A DNA stretch of 64,000 nucleotides from Enhydrobacter sp. (GTDB lineage Bacteria > Pseudomonadota > Alphaproteobacteria > Reyranellales > Reyranellaceae). The DNA lies in the NCBI GenBank assembly GCA_025808875.1, contig CP075528.1, positions 372,001 through 436,000 on the forward strand. The letters run 5' to 3'. Positions 24,756 through 33,988 of the stretch are shown here, in pieces. Position numbers and translations under genes: made by a program. The first letter of the stretch is position 1; the number at the start of each line of letters is the position of its first letter. Below the pieces are notes generated by a model, which saw only the letters and a list, made by a program, of their open reading frames with translations, was not told the origin of the DNA and did no database searches.

Positions 24756-25415
24756 ATGCGGAATATCTTGATTGTCGCCGGCGGCGTCGTGGCGGTGGCC
24801 GCGATCGCGTTCGGCGTCTATTCCGGGACCCGTCCCAGCACCCCGGGACCGGCTCCGGCGGCCGTCGCTGCCGCGCCGGACAAGGCGGCGCTGCTCGGCG
24901 TCCAGGCCACCGACCATGTGCTGGGTGACCCCAAGGCGCCGATCACCCTGATCGAGTATGCCTCCTTCACCTGCCCGCACTGCGCCCATTTCCACACCCA
25001 GGTGCTGCCCGACCTCAAGAAGAAGTGGATCGACACCGGCAAGGTGAAGCTGGTGTACCGCGATTTCCCGCTCGACCAGGTGGCCGCCAAGGCCGCGCAG
25101 CTCGCCGAGTGTGCCGGCAAGGATCGCTACTTCGCCGTCGTCGACCTGATCTTCCGCGGCCAGAGCACATGGGCCGCCGCCGCCGACCCGATCGGCGAGC
25201 TGGCGCGCTCCCTGCGCATCGCCGGCATGGGCGACAACGAGGTCAAGGCGTGCCTGGCCAACGATTCGGTCGCGACCGCCGTGGTCAACGACTTTCGCGG
25301 CGGCGAGACATTGGGCGTCAGCTCGACGCCGACCCTGCTGATCAACGGCCAGATCTTTCGCGGCTCGCGCTCGGTGGCGGAGCTCGACGCCGAATTCGCC
25401 AAGCTCGCCAAATGA
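24756..25415 (+). CDS. DsbA-family thiol:disulfide oxidoreductase
   Basis: A 219-residue exported protein: a signal anchor (residues about 4-22, ILIVAGGVVAVAAIAFGVY), an Ala/Pro linker and a DsbA fold with CPHC (Cys73, Cys76) after DHVLGDPKAPITLIEYASFT, and a cis-Pro loop in GVSSTPTLLINGQIF. It shares the segments DHVLGD and CPHCA-F with the DsbA half of the preceding gene, so the two look like a tandem duplication. The periplasmic role is disulfide formation or isomerisation, with substrates unknown. The gene begins 56 nt after the fusion gene and ends 38 nt before smc. Confidence 0.85.
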   Translation: MRNILIVAGGVVAVAAIAFGVYSGTRPSTPGPAPAAVAAAPDKAALLGVQATDHVLGDPKAPITLIEYASFTCPHCAHFHTQVLPDLKKKWIDTGKVKLVYRDFPLDQVAAKAAQLAECAGKDRYFAVVDLIFRGQSTWAAAADPIGELARSLRIAGMGDNEVKACLANDSVATAVVNDFRGGETLGVSSTPTLLINGQIFRGSRSVAELDAEFAKLAK

Positions 25416-25453
25416 GCCAGGCCCAGCAAGTTAACCAGACAAGCGTGGTGTAG

Positions 25454-28400
25454 ATGGTCCAGTTCGACAAACTCCGGCTCTCCGGTTTCAAGTCCTTCGT
25501 CGATCCGACGGAACTCGCGATCGAGGCGGGCCTGACCGGCATCGTCGGCCCGAACGGGTGCGGCAAGTCGAACCTCGTCGAGGCGCTCAAGTGGGTGATG
25601 GGCGAGAGCTCGGCCAAGCAGATGCGCGGCTCGGAGATGGAGGACGTCATCTTCTCCGGCACCGGCACGCGGCCGGCACGCAACATCGCCGAGGTGATGC
25701 TGTCGCTCGACAACAAGACGCGCACCGCGCCGGCGATGGTCAACGACACCGACCAACTCGACGTCGTGCGCCGCATCGAGCGCGGCCATGGCTCGGCCTA
25801 TTCGGTGAACGGCCGCGAGATCCGCGCCCGCGACGTGCAGACGCTGTTCGCCGACGCGGCGACCGGTTCGCGCTCGACGGCGCTGGTTAGCCAGGGCCGC
25901 ATCGGCGCGCTGATCAACGCCAAGCCGGCCGACCGGCGGTCCATCATCGACGAGGCCGCCGGCATCACCGGCCTCTATGCCCGCCGGCACGAAGCCGAGT
26001 TGAGGCTGCGTGCCGCCGAGCAGAACCTGGCCCGCGTGCAGGACGTGCTGGTGGCGCTCGAGGAGCAGCACAAGGGCTTGAAGCGGCAGGCACGCCAGGC
26101 CAGCCGCTACCGCAACCTCTCCGACCACATTCGGCGCGCCGAGGCCGCCGTGCTCGCGCTCAGGCTCGCCACCGCGGAGCGCGAACTGGCCGATGCGGGC
26201 GAGCGCCTCAAGGAAGCCGAGGCACAGGTCGCCGATCTGACCAGGCTGGTCGGCCTCGCCACGACCGCCCAGGCCGAGGCGGCGACAACACTTCCGCCGT
26301 TGCGCAATGACGAGGCCGCCGCCGCCGCCGCCCTGCAGCGGCTGCGCGTGGCGCACGACGCGCTGACCGCCGAAGCCGAGCGGGTCGCGATGGCCCAGGC
26401 CGACGCCGAGACCCGCCTGCGGCAGACCGATTCCGACCTCGGCCGCGAACGCGGCCGCAAGGGCGACGCCGAGACCGCGATCGCCGATCTCGATGGGCAG
26501 CGCGCGCGGCTCGAGCGGGAGCGGGTGGGCGAGGAAGACCGCGCCGCTGCCGCGCAACGGACGCGCGACGAGGCGCATGAGGCCACCGCTGCGGCCGAAG
26601 CCGAGCTCGATCGCCTGACGCGCCAGATCGCCGACGACGAGGCGTTGCGCGACAGCGTCGGCCGCGAGATCGCCGACCTGCTGGACCGCCTGCGCCGGCT
26701 CACCGCGCGGCGCGAGGATGTGGCGGCACAACAGCGCCAGATCGAGAGCGAGCTCGCCGCGCTGCCGGCCCTGCCGGAGGTCGAGGCGGCGCTCGAGAAG
26801 GCCCGCGCCGCACTGGGCGATGCCCGTCGCCGCGGCCAGGAGAGCGTCGATGCGGCGCGCGAGTCCGAGCGCTACGAATCGGAGGCCGCGCGCGCCGCGG
26901 TGGCCAAGGCGGAAGCCGAGCGCGTCGACATGGAGCGTGCGCGCGCCGCCGAACGGGAAGCTGCCGCGGCCAGCCATGCCGCCGCTGCCGATGCGCTGCA
27001 GAAGACCACCGCGCGACTGACCAAGCTGCGTGCGGAGGAAGCCGGCGTCGCCGCCGCCCTGAAATCGTCTGCCGCTTCATTGTGGCCGCCGCTGCTCGAT
27101 GCGCTGACCGTCGAGCCCGGCTTCGAGAAGGCGCTGGGCGCGGCGTTCGGCGAGGACCTCGAAGCCTCGTCGGATCGCGGCGCACCGATCCACTGGCTGC
27201 CGCTCGGCGTGCCGGCCGATGCGCCCGTCCTGCCCGAGGGCGCCACGCCGCTGGCCGCCCATGTGCAGGTTCCTGCCGAGCTCGAGCGGCGGATGGCCTT
27301 CATCGGCATCGTCGAGGACGAGGCCGTCGGCGCCGAATTGCAGGCCAGCCTGCGCCCGGGGCAACAGCTGGTCAGCCGCGACGGCGCGGTTTGGCGTTGG
27401 GATGGCTTCACCATGAAGGCGGGCGCGCCGCTCCCGGCGGCCGTCCGGCTCAGCCAGCGCAATCGCCTTGCGGAGATCCGCCGCCAGATTGAGGAGATCG
27501 CCATCGAGCAGGCCGCCCGGCAGGCGCGGTTCGAGGCCGAGACGGGCTGGCTGGCCGCCGCCCGCGATGCCGAGCGCACCTGTGTCGAGCAGGCGCGCCA
27601 GCACGAGCGCACCGTCACCGAGGCGGCGCGCCGCAAGACGCAAGATGCCGGCGAGGCGACGCGTGCGGCCGAGCGGATCGCCCGCGACGCGGTCGCCGCC
27701 GCCGAGAGGATCGCCGCCGAGGCACGCGACCGTCACAGCGAGGTGGCGCGGCAAACCGATCAGTTGCACACGCGCCTGGCCGCGGTCGAGCAATCGACGG
27801 CCACCCTCGCGGCCGAGGTCGCCGACGTCGAAATGCGCCGGACATTTCGCCAGGCACGGCTGTCGGCGATTTCCGATACGCAGGCCGATCGTGTGGCGGC
27901 CGGCGTCCTGCGGGCCAGGATCTCGGAGATGCGCGCGGCGCTGGTCGAGGCCGAGGGTCATTGCGAGCGGTTGGCGCGTGAATCGGAGATGCGGGTCGAG
28001 CAGCTCGGCCGCATCGCGCACGACCATGCCAGCTGGAGCAGCCGGCTGACCGATGCCGACGGCCAGATCGGCGAGCTGGAAGCGCGGCGCGAGCAAATCG
28101 TTCAGACACTCGCTGAGCTTGCCGCCAAGCCGGCGGAGATCGGGGCGAAGAAGGTCGCGCTCGGCGACGAGATCGCCAAGGCCGAGGAGAATCGCCGGCA
28201 AGCAGCCGACCGGCTGGCCGTCGGCGAAACGCGCCTTGCCGAGGCCGACAAGGCGTTGAAGCAGGTCGAGGCCGAACTCGCCGCAGCGCGCGAGGCGCGG
28301 GTGCGGCGCGAGGGTCAGGTCGAGCAGGCGACCAAGGATCGCGAGGCCGTGGTCGAGCGCATCGCCGAGCGCCTGCGCTGCGAGCCCGACGGCGTGCTGG

Positions 28401-29110
28401 CCCTTGCCGAGGTGCAGTCGCTCGAGGAGCTGCCCGAAATCGACAAGGCCGAGCACCGGCTGGAACGGCTGGTGCACGAACGCGAGACGATGGGGGCCGT
28501 CAATCTGCGCGCCGACGAGGAGGCGGCCGAACTCGAGCAGCAGATCGTCGGCATGACAACCGAGCGTGACGATCTGATCGCTGCGATCGGCCGACTGCGC
28601 CAGGGCATCCAGAGTCTCAATCGCGAGGGCCGCGAGCGCTTCCTTGTCGCCTTCGAGCAGGTGAGCGAGCACTTCCAGCAGCTGTTCACCAAGCTGTTCG
28701 GTGGCGGCAAGGCCGAGCTTCGCCTCACCGAGTCGGAGGACCCGCTCGAGGCCGGCCTCGAGATCCATGCCAGCCCGCCGGGCAAGAAACTGCAGGTCAT
28801 GTCGCTGCTGTCCGGCGGCGAGCAGGCACTGACGGCGCTGTCGTTGCTGTTCGCGGTGTTCATGACCAATCCGGCGCCGATCTGCGTGCTGGACGAGGTG
28901 GACGCACCGCTCGACGACCTGAACGTGGAGCGCTTCTGCAGTCTGGTGCAGGAAATTTCTGGCCGGACCGACACGCGCTTCCTGATCATAACCCACCATC
29001 GGGTCACGATGGCGCGCATGGACCGCCTCTATGGAGTCACCATGGCCGAGCAGGGCGTCAGCCAGCTCGTCTCGGTGAACCTGCAGGAGGCAGATCGCCT
29101 GGTGGCATAG
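25454..29110 (+). CDS. smc: Chromosome partition protein SMC
   Basis: A 1218-residue SMC ATPase that organises and segregates the chromosome with ScpAB. Walker A (GPNGCGKSN) lies in the first 40 residues and the C-terminal head has LLSGGEQALTALSLLFAVF (about residue 1119) with VLDEVDAPLDDLN (about 1145). Two long coiled coils flank a hinge at about residues 545-662. The architecture and length are complete. The ATG is preceded by gtgtag, with no strong Shine-Dalgarno. Position after dsbA and DUF721 is a conserved neighbourhood of the mutY region in alphaproteobacteria. Confidence 0.95.
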   Translation: MVQFDKLRLSGFKSFVDPTELAIEAGLTGIVGPNGCGKSNLVEALKWVMGESSAKQMRGSEMEDVIFSGTGTRPARNIAEVMLSLDNKTRTAPAMVNDTDQLDVVRRIERGHGSAYSVNGREIRARDVQTLFADAATGSRSTALVSQGRIGALINAKPADRRSIIDEAAGITGLYARRHEAELRLRAAEQNLARVQDVLVALEEQHKGLKRQARQASRYRNLSDHIRRAEAAVLALRLATAERELADAGERLKEAEAQVADLTRLVGLATTAQAEAATTLPPLRNDEAAAAAALQRLRVAHDALTAEAERVAMAQADAETRLRQTDSDLGRERGRKGDAETAIADLDGQRARLERERVGEEDRAAAAQRTRDEAHEATAAAEAELDRLTRQIADDEALRDSVGREIADLLDRLRRLTARREDVAAQQRQIESELAALPALPEVEAALEKARAALGDARRRGQESVDAARESERYESEAARAAVAKAEAERVDMERARAAEREAAAASHAAAADALQKTTARLTKLRAEEAGVAAALKSSAASLWPPLLDALTVEPGFEKALGAAFGEDLEASSDRGAPIHWLPLGVPADAPVLPEGATPLAAHVQVPAELERRMAFIGIVEDEAVGAELQASLRPGQQLVSRDGAVWRWDGFTMKAGAPLPAAVRLSQRNRLAEIRRQIEEIAIEQAARQARFEAETGWLAAARDAERTCVEQARQHERTVTEAARRKTQDAGEATRAAERIARDAVAAAERIAAEARDRHSEVARQTDQLHTRLAAVEQSTATLAAEVADVEMRRTFRQARLSAISDTQADRVAAGVLRARISEMRAALVEAEGHCERLARESEMRVEQLGRIAHDHASWSSRLTDADGQIGELEARREQIVQTLAELAAKPAEIGAKKVALGDEIAKAEENRRQAADRLAVGETRLAEADKALKQVEAELAAAREARVRREGQVEQATKDREAVVERIAERLRCEPDGVLALAEVQSLEELPEIDKAEHRLERLVHERETMGAVNLRADEEAAELEQQIVGMTTERDDLIAAIGRLRQGIQSLNREGRERFLVAFEQVSEHFQQLFTKLFGGGKAELRLTESEDPLEAGLEIHASPPGKKLQVMSLLSGGEQALTALSLLFAVFMTNPAPICVLDEVDAPLDDLNVERFCSLVQEISGRTDTRFLIITHHRVTMARMDRLYGVTMAEQGVSQLVSVNLQEADRLVA

Positions 29111-29218
29111 GTTCAATCAACAACAAGACTGTTTCTTCCTCTCATATCGCCTCGAGCGTCGGTCCTTGCCCGGGCCGGCGCTCTTCTCTTTGCGGGATCG
29201 CGGTTGTAGTGTCCGGTG

Positions 29219-30418
29219 ATGCCCGACGCCCTCGCTCCCACCGCTACCGATGTGGTCGAATTAACGCGCGCGCTGGTGCGGTGCGAAAGCGTGACGCCGC
29301 GCGAAGCCGGGGCGCTGCAGTTGCTAGAGCAGGTTCTGACGCCGCTCGGCTTTCGTTGCGAGCGCATGGATTTCAGCCAGGCGGGCACGGACGATGTCGC
29401 CAATCTCTATGCCCGCGTCGGCCAGGATCGCAACGGCAACGGTCGGCACTTCTGTTTCGCCGGCCATTCCGACGTCGTGCCGGTCGGCGATCTGTCCTCG
29501 TGGAGCATCGGGCCGTTCTCGGCCGAACTGTCGGCCGGCTACCTCTTCGGGCGGGGTGCCGCCGACATGAAGGGCGCCATTGCGGCCTTCGCCGAGGCTT
29601 GCCAGCGCTTCCTGACACGCCGCGGCCGGGACTTCGGCGGCTCGATCAGTCTCCTGATCACGGGCGACGAGGAGGGACCGGCGGTCAATGGGACGGTCAA
29701 GATGCTCAAGCGCCTGGCCGAGCGCGGCGAGGCGATCGATGCCTGTGTGGTCGGCGAGCCCACGAGCTCGAAGCGCCTCGGCGACATGATCAAGATCGGC
29801 CGGCGCGGCAGCATGACCGTCGATCTCCTCGTGCGCGGCATCCAGGGCCATGTCGGCTATCCGGAGCGACTCGACAATGCCGTCCATCGCTTCTCGGCCA
29901 TTGTCGAGGCGCTGGTGCGACAGCCGATCGACCAGGGCAGCACGCACTTCCAGCCGACGTCGCTGCAATTCACGACCGTCGACGTCGGCAACAAGGCGAC
30001 CAACATCGCGCCGGGCGTCGTGCGGGCCCGGTTCAACACGCGCTTCAACGATTTGTGGACCTCCAAGACTTTGCTGGCGCACCTCAAGGAGCGCATCGAA
30101 CGAGCGAACGCCGCATCGGGCGGCAATGGCGCGGTCGAGTACGAGAAGGTCGAGGTGTCGGGAGAGTCGTTCTATACCGCACCCGGCGCGCTGGTCGATC
30201 TCGTCGCTGGCGCTATCCGCGACGTGGCGGGCATCGAACCCGAGCTGTCGACGACGGGCGGTACGTCGGATGCACGCTTCATCTCGGCCTACTGTCCGGT
30301 TCTCGAGTTCGGCCTGATCGGCGAAAGCATGCACAAGGTCGACGAAAAGAGCGCGATCGCCGACCTCCAGATGCTCGCCCGCGTCTACGAGACCGTTCTC
30401 GACCGCTATTTCTCCTGA
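29219..30418 (+). CDS. dapE: Succinyl-diaminopimelate desuccinylase
   Basis: A 399-residue M20-family di-zinc amidohydrolase in the diaminopimelate/lysine pathway. The zinc site is His83 and Asp85 in FAGHSDVVPVGD, Asp116 in GRGAADMKG, and Glu151-Glu152 in ITGDEEGPA. The lid/dimer domain is the middle third. The C-terminal GTSDARFISAYCPVLEFGLI and ESMHKVDEK are typical of DapE over ArgE. The start is ATG 29219 directly after an overlapping GTG. It is 108 nt after smc and 9 nt before the following membrane gene. Confidence 0.9.
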   Translation: MPDALAPTATDVVELTRALVRCESVTPREAGALQLLEQVLTPLGFRCERMDFSQAGTDDVANLYARVGQDRNGNGRHFCFAGHSDVVPVGDLSSWSIGPFSAELSAGYLFGRGAADMKGAIAAFAEACQRFLTRRGRDFGGSISLLITGDEEGPAVNGTVKMLKRLAERGEAIDACVVGEPTSSKRLGDMIKIGRRGSMTVDLLVRGIQGHVGYPERLDNAVHRFSAIVEALVRQPIDQGSTHFQPTSLQFTTVDVGNKATNIAPGVVRARFNTRFNDLWTSKTLLAHLKERIERANAASGGNGAVEYEKVEVSGESFYTAPGALVDLVAGAIRDVAGIEPELSTTGGTSDARFISAYCPVLEFGLIGESMHKVDEKSAIADLQMLARVYETVLDRYFS

Positions 30419-30427
30419 GGGTCCGGC

Positions 30428-31012
30428 GTGCTGAGCGTCGCTGAGATCGTCCGCGGCACGCAGGGCGCGTTGAAGCTGCTGCAACGCGACCCGACCGCAC
30501 CGCTGCATTTCGACAACACCCTGGAGGCCTGTCTGCGGTCGTTCCGCGTCATGGCGTTCGTGGCACCGCCCTATGCGATCTATCTCCTGTTCTTCTACAG
30601 CGAGGTCACGGTCGAGGCTGATGAAATCGAGATCGTCTTCGTCGAGATCCTGCGATACGTCGTCGACTGGCTCTTCTTCCCGGTGATCTTCTACGAAATC
30701 GCACGGCGGCGCGGCTGGCTCGACCTCTATCCGCGCTACATCAGCGCGCTCAACTGGATCAATCTGCCCGGCGTGATCGTGCTCGTGGCCGCGGTGGTTG
30801 TCTCGGCCATCATGCCGATGCCCATTCCCGGTTTGGTGGAGATGGGCCTGCGTGCCTTGTTCTTCTATTGGTTCCTGATGGCGACCCGCGTCGTGCTCGG
30901 CGTCGGCTGGGGGATGTCCGTTCTGCTGCTGGTGGTCAATTGGGTGCCATCCCTGCTGCTGTCACTCCTCGTCACCCGCCTCCTCGGCCTCGCGCCGATC
31001 CCCGGCGGCTGA
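30428..31012 (+). CDS. Multipass membrane protein of unknown function
   Basis: A 194-residue protein with about five membrane helices (for example MAFVAPPYAIYLLFFYSEV, VVDWLFFPVIFYEIARRR, and PGVIVLVAAVVVSAIMPMPI), giving a Yip1/DUF-like polytopic profile. The start is a GTG 9 nt after the dapE stop, so it is probably co-transcribed with dapE. It overlaps the convergent truA by 51 nt. No family function is recognised. Confidence 0.6.
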   Translation: MLSVAEIVRGTQGALKLLQRDPTAPLHFDNTLEACLRSFRVMAFVAPPYAIYLLFFYSEVTVEADEIEIVFVEILRYVVDWLFFPVIFYEIARRRGWLDLYPRYISALNWINLPGVIVLVAAVVVSAIMPMPIPGLVEMGLRALFFYWFLMATRVVLGVGWGMSVLLLVVNWVPSLLLSLLVTRLLGLAPIPGG

Positions 31013-31750
31013 ACCGTAGCGTACCTCCATGAGGCAGAGACCCTCGGGTGGCGCCGTCGGCCCGGCGCGCGTACGGTCGCGTGCCGCGAGAGCTTCCTCG
31101 ACGTCGCGCCGCGTCCACTGACCGCGGCCGACGAGCTGCAGCGTGCCGACCAGGATGCGCACCTGGTTGTGGAGGAAGGAGCGGGCACCGACGTCGATGC
31201 GAATCTCCTCGCCCACGCGGTGCACTTCGAGAAGATCGAGCGTCTTCAGCGAGGACTTCGCCTGGCAGGACGCCGAACGAAAGCTGTTGAAATCATGGCG
31301 TCCGAGCAGAGCGGCGGTCGCATCGGCCATCGCCGCCTCGTCGAGCGGCACCGGCACGTGCCAGACCTGGCCGCGGTCGAGCGCCGCCGGCGTGCGGCGA
31401 TTGAGGATGCGGTAGAGATAGCGCCGCCAGGTTGCGGAGAAGCGGGCATGGAAATCGAATGGCGCGAGCTCCGCCGACGTCACGACGATGGGGTTGGGTC
31501 TCAGGTGGAAGCTCAGCGCCCCCCGGACGCTTTCCGTCGTGTGCTGGCCTTCGAGGTCGAAGTGCGCCACCTGACCGCGCGCATGGACTCCGGCATCGGT
31601 GCGGCCCGCGCCCTGCACATGGACGCGCTCGCCGGAAAAGGCGCGCACTGCGTCCTCGAGCGCCGCCTGGATGGACGGCCCCGAGTCCTGCCGCTGCCAT
31701 CCGATGAAAGGGCCGCCGTCATACTCGATCGTGATTCGATAGCGCGGCAC
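30962..31750 (-). CDS. truA: tRNA pseudouridine synthase A (positions 38-40)
   Basis: A 262-residue TruA. Catalytic Asp52 is in QGAGRTDAGVHARGQVAHFD, and the typical opening is RYRITIEYDGGPFIGWQRQ. RSFLHNQVRILVGTLQLVGRG closes the RNA-binding part. It modifies U38-U40 in the anticodon arm. The start lies 3 nt after the fmt stop, so fmt-truA form one transcription unit. The C-terminal tail is acidic and extends past the conserved domain. Confidence 0.95.
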   Translation of the reverse strand: MPRYRITIEYDGGPFIGWQRQDSGPSIQAALEDAVRAFSGERVHVQGAGRTDAGVHARGQVAHFDLEGQHTTESVRGALSFHLRPNPIVVTSAELAPFDFHARFSATWRRYLYRILNRRTPAALDRGQVWHVPVPLDEAAMADATAALLGRHDFNSFRSASCQAKSSLKTLDLLEVHRVGEEIRIDVGARSFLHNQVRILVGTLQLVGRGQWTRRDVEEALAARDRTRAGPTAPPEGLCLMEVRYGSAAGDRREAEEAGDEE

Positions 31751-31753
31751 GGA

Positions 31754-32713
31754 TCACGGCCGAGTTTGCGGAAGGGGCACGACGGTGGGCGAAGGCAGCA
31801 TGGCGCCATCGGGCAGGGGAAATCCGCGCAGGAATGCATCGGCCGCCTGGGCTGTCTTGCCGGGACGTTGCAGCCTCAGCAACTTCAAACCGCCAACGCC
31901 GCAAGCGACGACCGGCAAGCCGTCGCGTGCGACGGTGACGGTGCCGGCCTTGCCACCGGCCAAAGCCAGGGCCGCGCGATGAACCTTGATGCGTTCGCCG
32001 TCGTACTCGAACCACGTGCCCGGCCAAGGATGGAACGCGCGCACCTTGCGCTCCAACTCCGCCGCAGGCCGGTGCCAATCCAGGGCCCCTTCTTCCTTGC
32101 CGATCTTGTGGGCGTAGGTCACGCCCTCCTCCGGCTGGGGCACCGCCTCGATGGTGCGCTGCACGAGGCCGTCGAGTGCCGACACGACAAGGCGTGCACC
32201 GAGCGCCGACAGCCGATCATGCACCGTTTCGGCCGTGTCGGCCGAAGAGATCGGCGTGCGCTCCGCCAGCAGCATCGGGCCGGTATCCAGTCCCTCGTCC
32301 ATGCGCATGATGGTGACGCCGGTTTCCTCGTCGCCCGCCAGGATGGCGCGATGAATGGGGGCGGCGCCGCGCCAGCGCGGCAAAAGGGAGCCATGGATGT
32401 TGATGCAGCCGAGCACCGGCGCCTCGAGGAAGCCGCGCGGCAGGATGTGCCCGTAGGAGACGACCACCGCGGCGTCCAGATCGAGCGCGCGAAAAGCGGC
32501 CGCTTCTTCCTCGCCCCTGAGGGTTCGAGGAGTGCGGACGGCCAGGCCGAGCGCAAGCGCCAGCTCGTGCACAGGAGTCCTCTGCTCGCGCTGGCCGCGG
32601 CCCGCCGGCTTGGGTGCGCGCGTATAGACGGCCACGACCTCGTGGCCGGCGTCGGCCAGGGCCTTGAGTGCCGGTACGGCGAAATCGGACGTGCCGAGAA
32701 ACGCGAGCTTCAT
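31754..32713 (-). CDS. fmt: Methionyl-tRNA formyltransferase
   Basis: A 319-residue enzyme. The N-terminal formyltransferase domain starts MKLAFLGTSDFAVPALKALA, with the catalytic core CINIHGSLLPRWRGAAPI (Asn, His) and the Asp in MRMDEGLDTG. The C-terminal tRNA-binding OB-like domain begins about residue 205. It formylates initiator Met-tRNA using 10-formyl-THF. In many genomes def is adjacent; here it is not in view. Divergent from zapE with 51 nt between the starts. Confidence 0.95.
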   Translation of the reverse strand: MKLAFLGTSDFAVPALKALADAGHEVVAVYTRAPKPAGRGQREQRTPVHELALALGLAVRTPRTLRGEEEAAAFRALDLDAAVVVSYGHILPRGFLEAPVLGCINIHGSLLPRWRGAAPIHRAILAGDEETGVTIMRMDEGLDTGPMLLAERTPISSADTAETVHDRLSALGARLVVSALDGLVQRTIEAVPQPEEGVTYAHKIGKEEGALDWHRPAAELERKVRAFHPWPGTWFEYDGERIKVHRAALALAGGKAGTVTVARDGLPVVACGVGGLKLLRLQRPGKTAQAADAFLRGFPLPDGAMLPSPTVVPLPQTRP

Positions 32714-32764
32714 CGCGGCCTCTTATAGGCAGCGGCGGCGCGCTGAGCTAGGTATGCGCCCGCA

Positions 32765-33922
32765 ATGGATTCCGACACCCCTTCCACCGGCAAGGGACCT
32801 GCCGCCAACCTCGCCGCGCGCCGTGCCGCTGGCCAGCTCCATGCCGACCCCGTGCAGGAGAGGATCGTCCGGCGCCTGCAGACCACCTACGATCAGCTGG
32901 TCGCACTGAACGTCCGACCCGCGCGGCGTGGTCTGCTGGGATGGCTCGGCCTTGGAGGCGCGGACAAGCCGTCGACCGGCCCGCACGGCCTCTATATCTG
33001 GGGGCCTGTCGGCCGGGGCAAGTCGATGCTCATGGACCTGTTCTACGCCGACGCTCCGATCACCCGGAAGCGGCGCGTGCACTTCCACGAGTTCATGCTC
33101 GAGGTGCACGACCGCCTGCATCGACGGCGCGAAGAGCTCGCTGCCAAGGGCGCGCCGCCGGAAGCCGATACGATCGTGCCGATTGCCAAGATGATCGCGC
33201 AAGAGACCCGGCTGCTCTGCTTCGACGAGTTCCAGGTCACCAACATCGCCGACGCGATGATCCTCGGCCGCTTCTTCGAGGTGCTGTTCGACGAGGGCGT
33301 CACGGTGATCTCGACGTCGAACCGCGCGCCCGACGACCTCTACAAGAACGGCTTGCAGCGCGACCGCTTCCTGCCGTTCATCGAATTGCTCAAGCAGCGC
33401 CTCGAGATCCTCGAGTTGGGCGGTGGCAAGGACTACCGCATGGACCGGTTGCGCAACCTCGACATGTTTCTCACGCCGCTCGGGCGATGGGCGGAGGCCA
33501 AGCTCGACGAAGCATTCCGCGCTTTGAGCGACGGCGCGGATGGCGAGCCGCGCGTTCTGCGCACGCAGGGCCGAGACGTGCACATTCCGCGTGCCGCACC
33601 CGGTGTCGCCATGGCGCACTATCTCGACTGGTGCGCCAGGCCGATGGGGGCCGCCGACTTCCTCTGCATCGCCGATCATTTCCATACGGTCATCGTGGCG
33701 GAAATCCCCAGGATGGGACCGGACAGCCAGGACAAGGCGTCCCGTTTCGTCACCATGATCGACACATTCTACGAAAAGAAAGTGAAGTTCATCTGCTCGG
33801 CGGCGGCGGCGCCGGCCGGCCTCTATGTCGAAGGCGACGGCGCTTTCGAGTTCCAGCGCACCGTGTCGCGCCTGATGGAAATGCAGAGTCCCGAGTACTT
33901 GGCGTTGGAGCACATCGCCTAA
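32765..33922 (+). CDS. zapE: AFG1-like ATPase, ZapE type
   Basis: A 385-residue P-loop ATPase with Walker A GPVGRGKS (residues 80-88 region) and Walker B LLCFDEFQVTNIADAMIL, followed by sensor TSNRAPDDLYKNGLQRDRF. This is the ZapE/AFG1 signature. ZapE helps Z-ring contraction in bacteria and the mitochondrial relatives act in protein quality control. Length is normal. The last residues FQRTVSRLMEMQS are the family end. The gene is followed by a small hairpin at 33932. Confidence 0.9.
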   Translation: MDSDTPSTGKGPAANLAARRAAGQLHADPVQERIVRRLQTTYDQLVALNVRPARRGLLGWLGLGGADKPSTGPHGLYIWGPVGRGKSMLMDLFYADAPITRKRRVHFHEFMLEVHDRLHRRREELAAKGAPPEADTIVPIAKMIAQETRLLCFDEFQVTNIADAMILGRFFEVLFDEGVTVISTSNRAPDDLYKNGLQRDRFLPFIELLKQRLEILELGGGKDYRMDRLRNLDMFLTPLGRWAEAKLDEAFRALSDGADGEPRVLRTQGRDVHIPRAAPGVAMAHYLDWCARPMGAADFLCIADHFHTVIVAEIPRMGPDSQDKASRFVTMIDTFYEKKVKFICSAAAAPAGLYVEGDGAFEFQRTVSRLMEMQSPEYLALEHIA

Positions 33923-33931
33923 TTGTGATTG

Positions 33932-33949
33932 TGGCCCCAAGAAGGGCCA
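33932..33949 (+). terminator. Possible weak terminator hairpin after zapE
   Basis: TGGCCC, loop CAAGAA, GGGCCA directly after the zapE stop. There is no T-tract behind it, so it could be a transcript-end stem of a Rho-dependent type, or incidental. Confidence 0.25.
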
Positions 33950-33988
33950 GCCTAGGCTCCGCCTCGTCAACAATTCAGGGAGGCCTTG

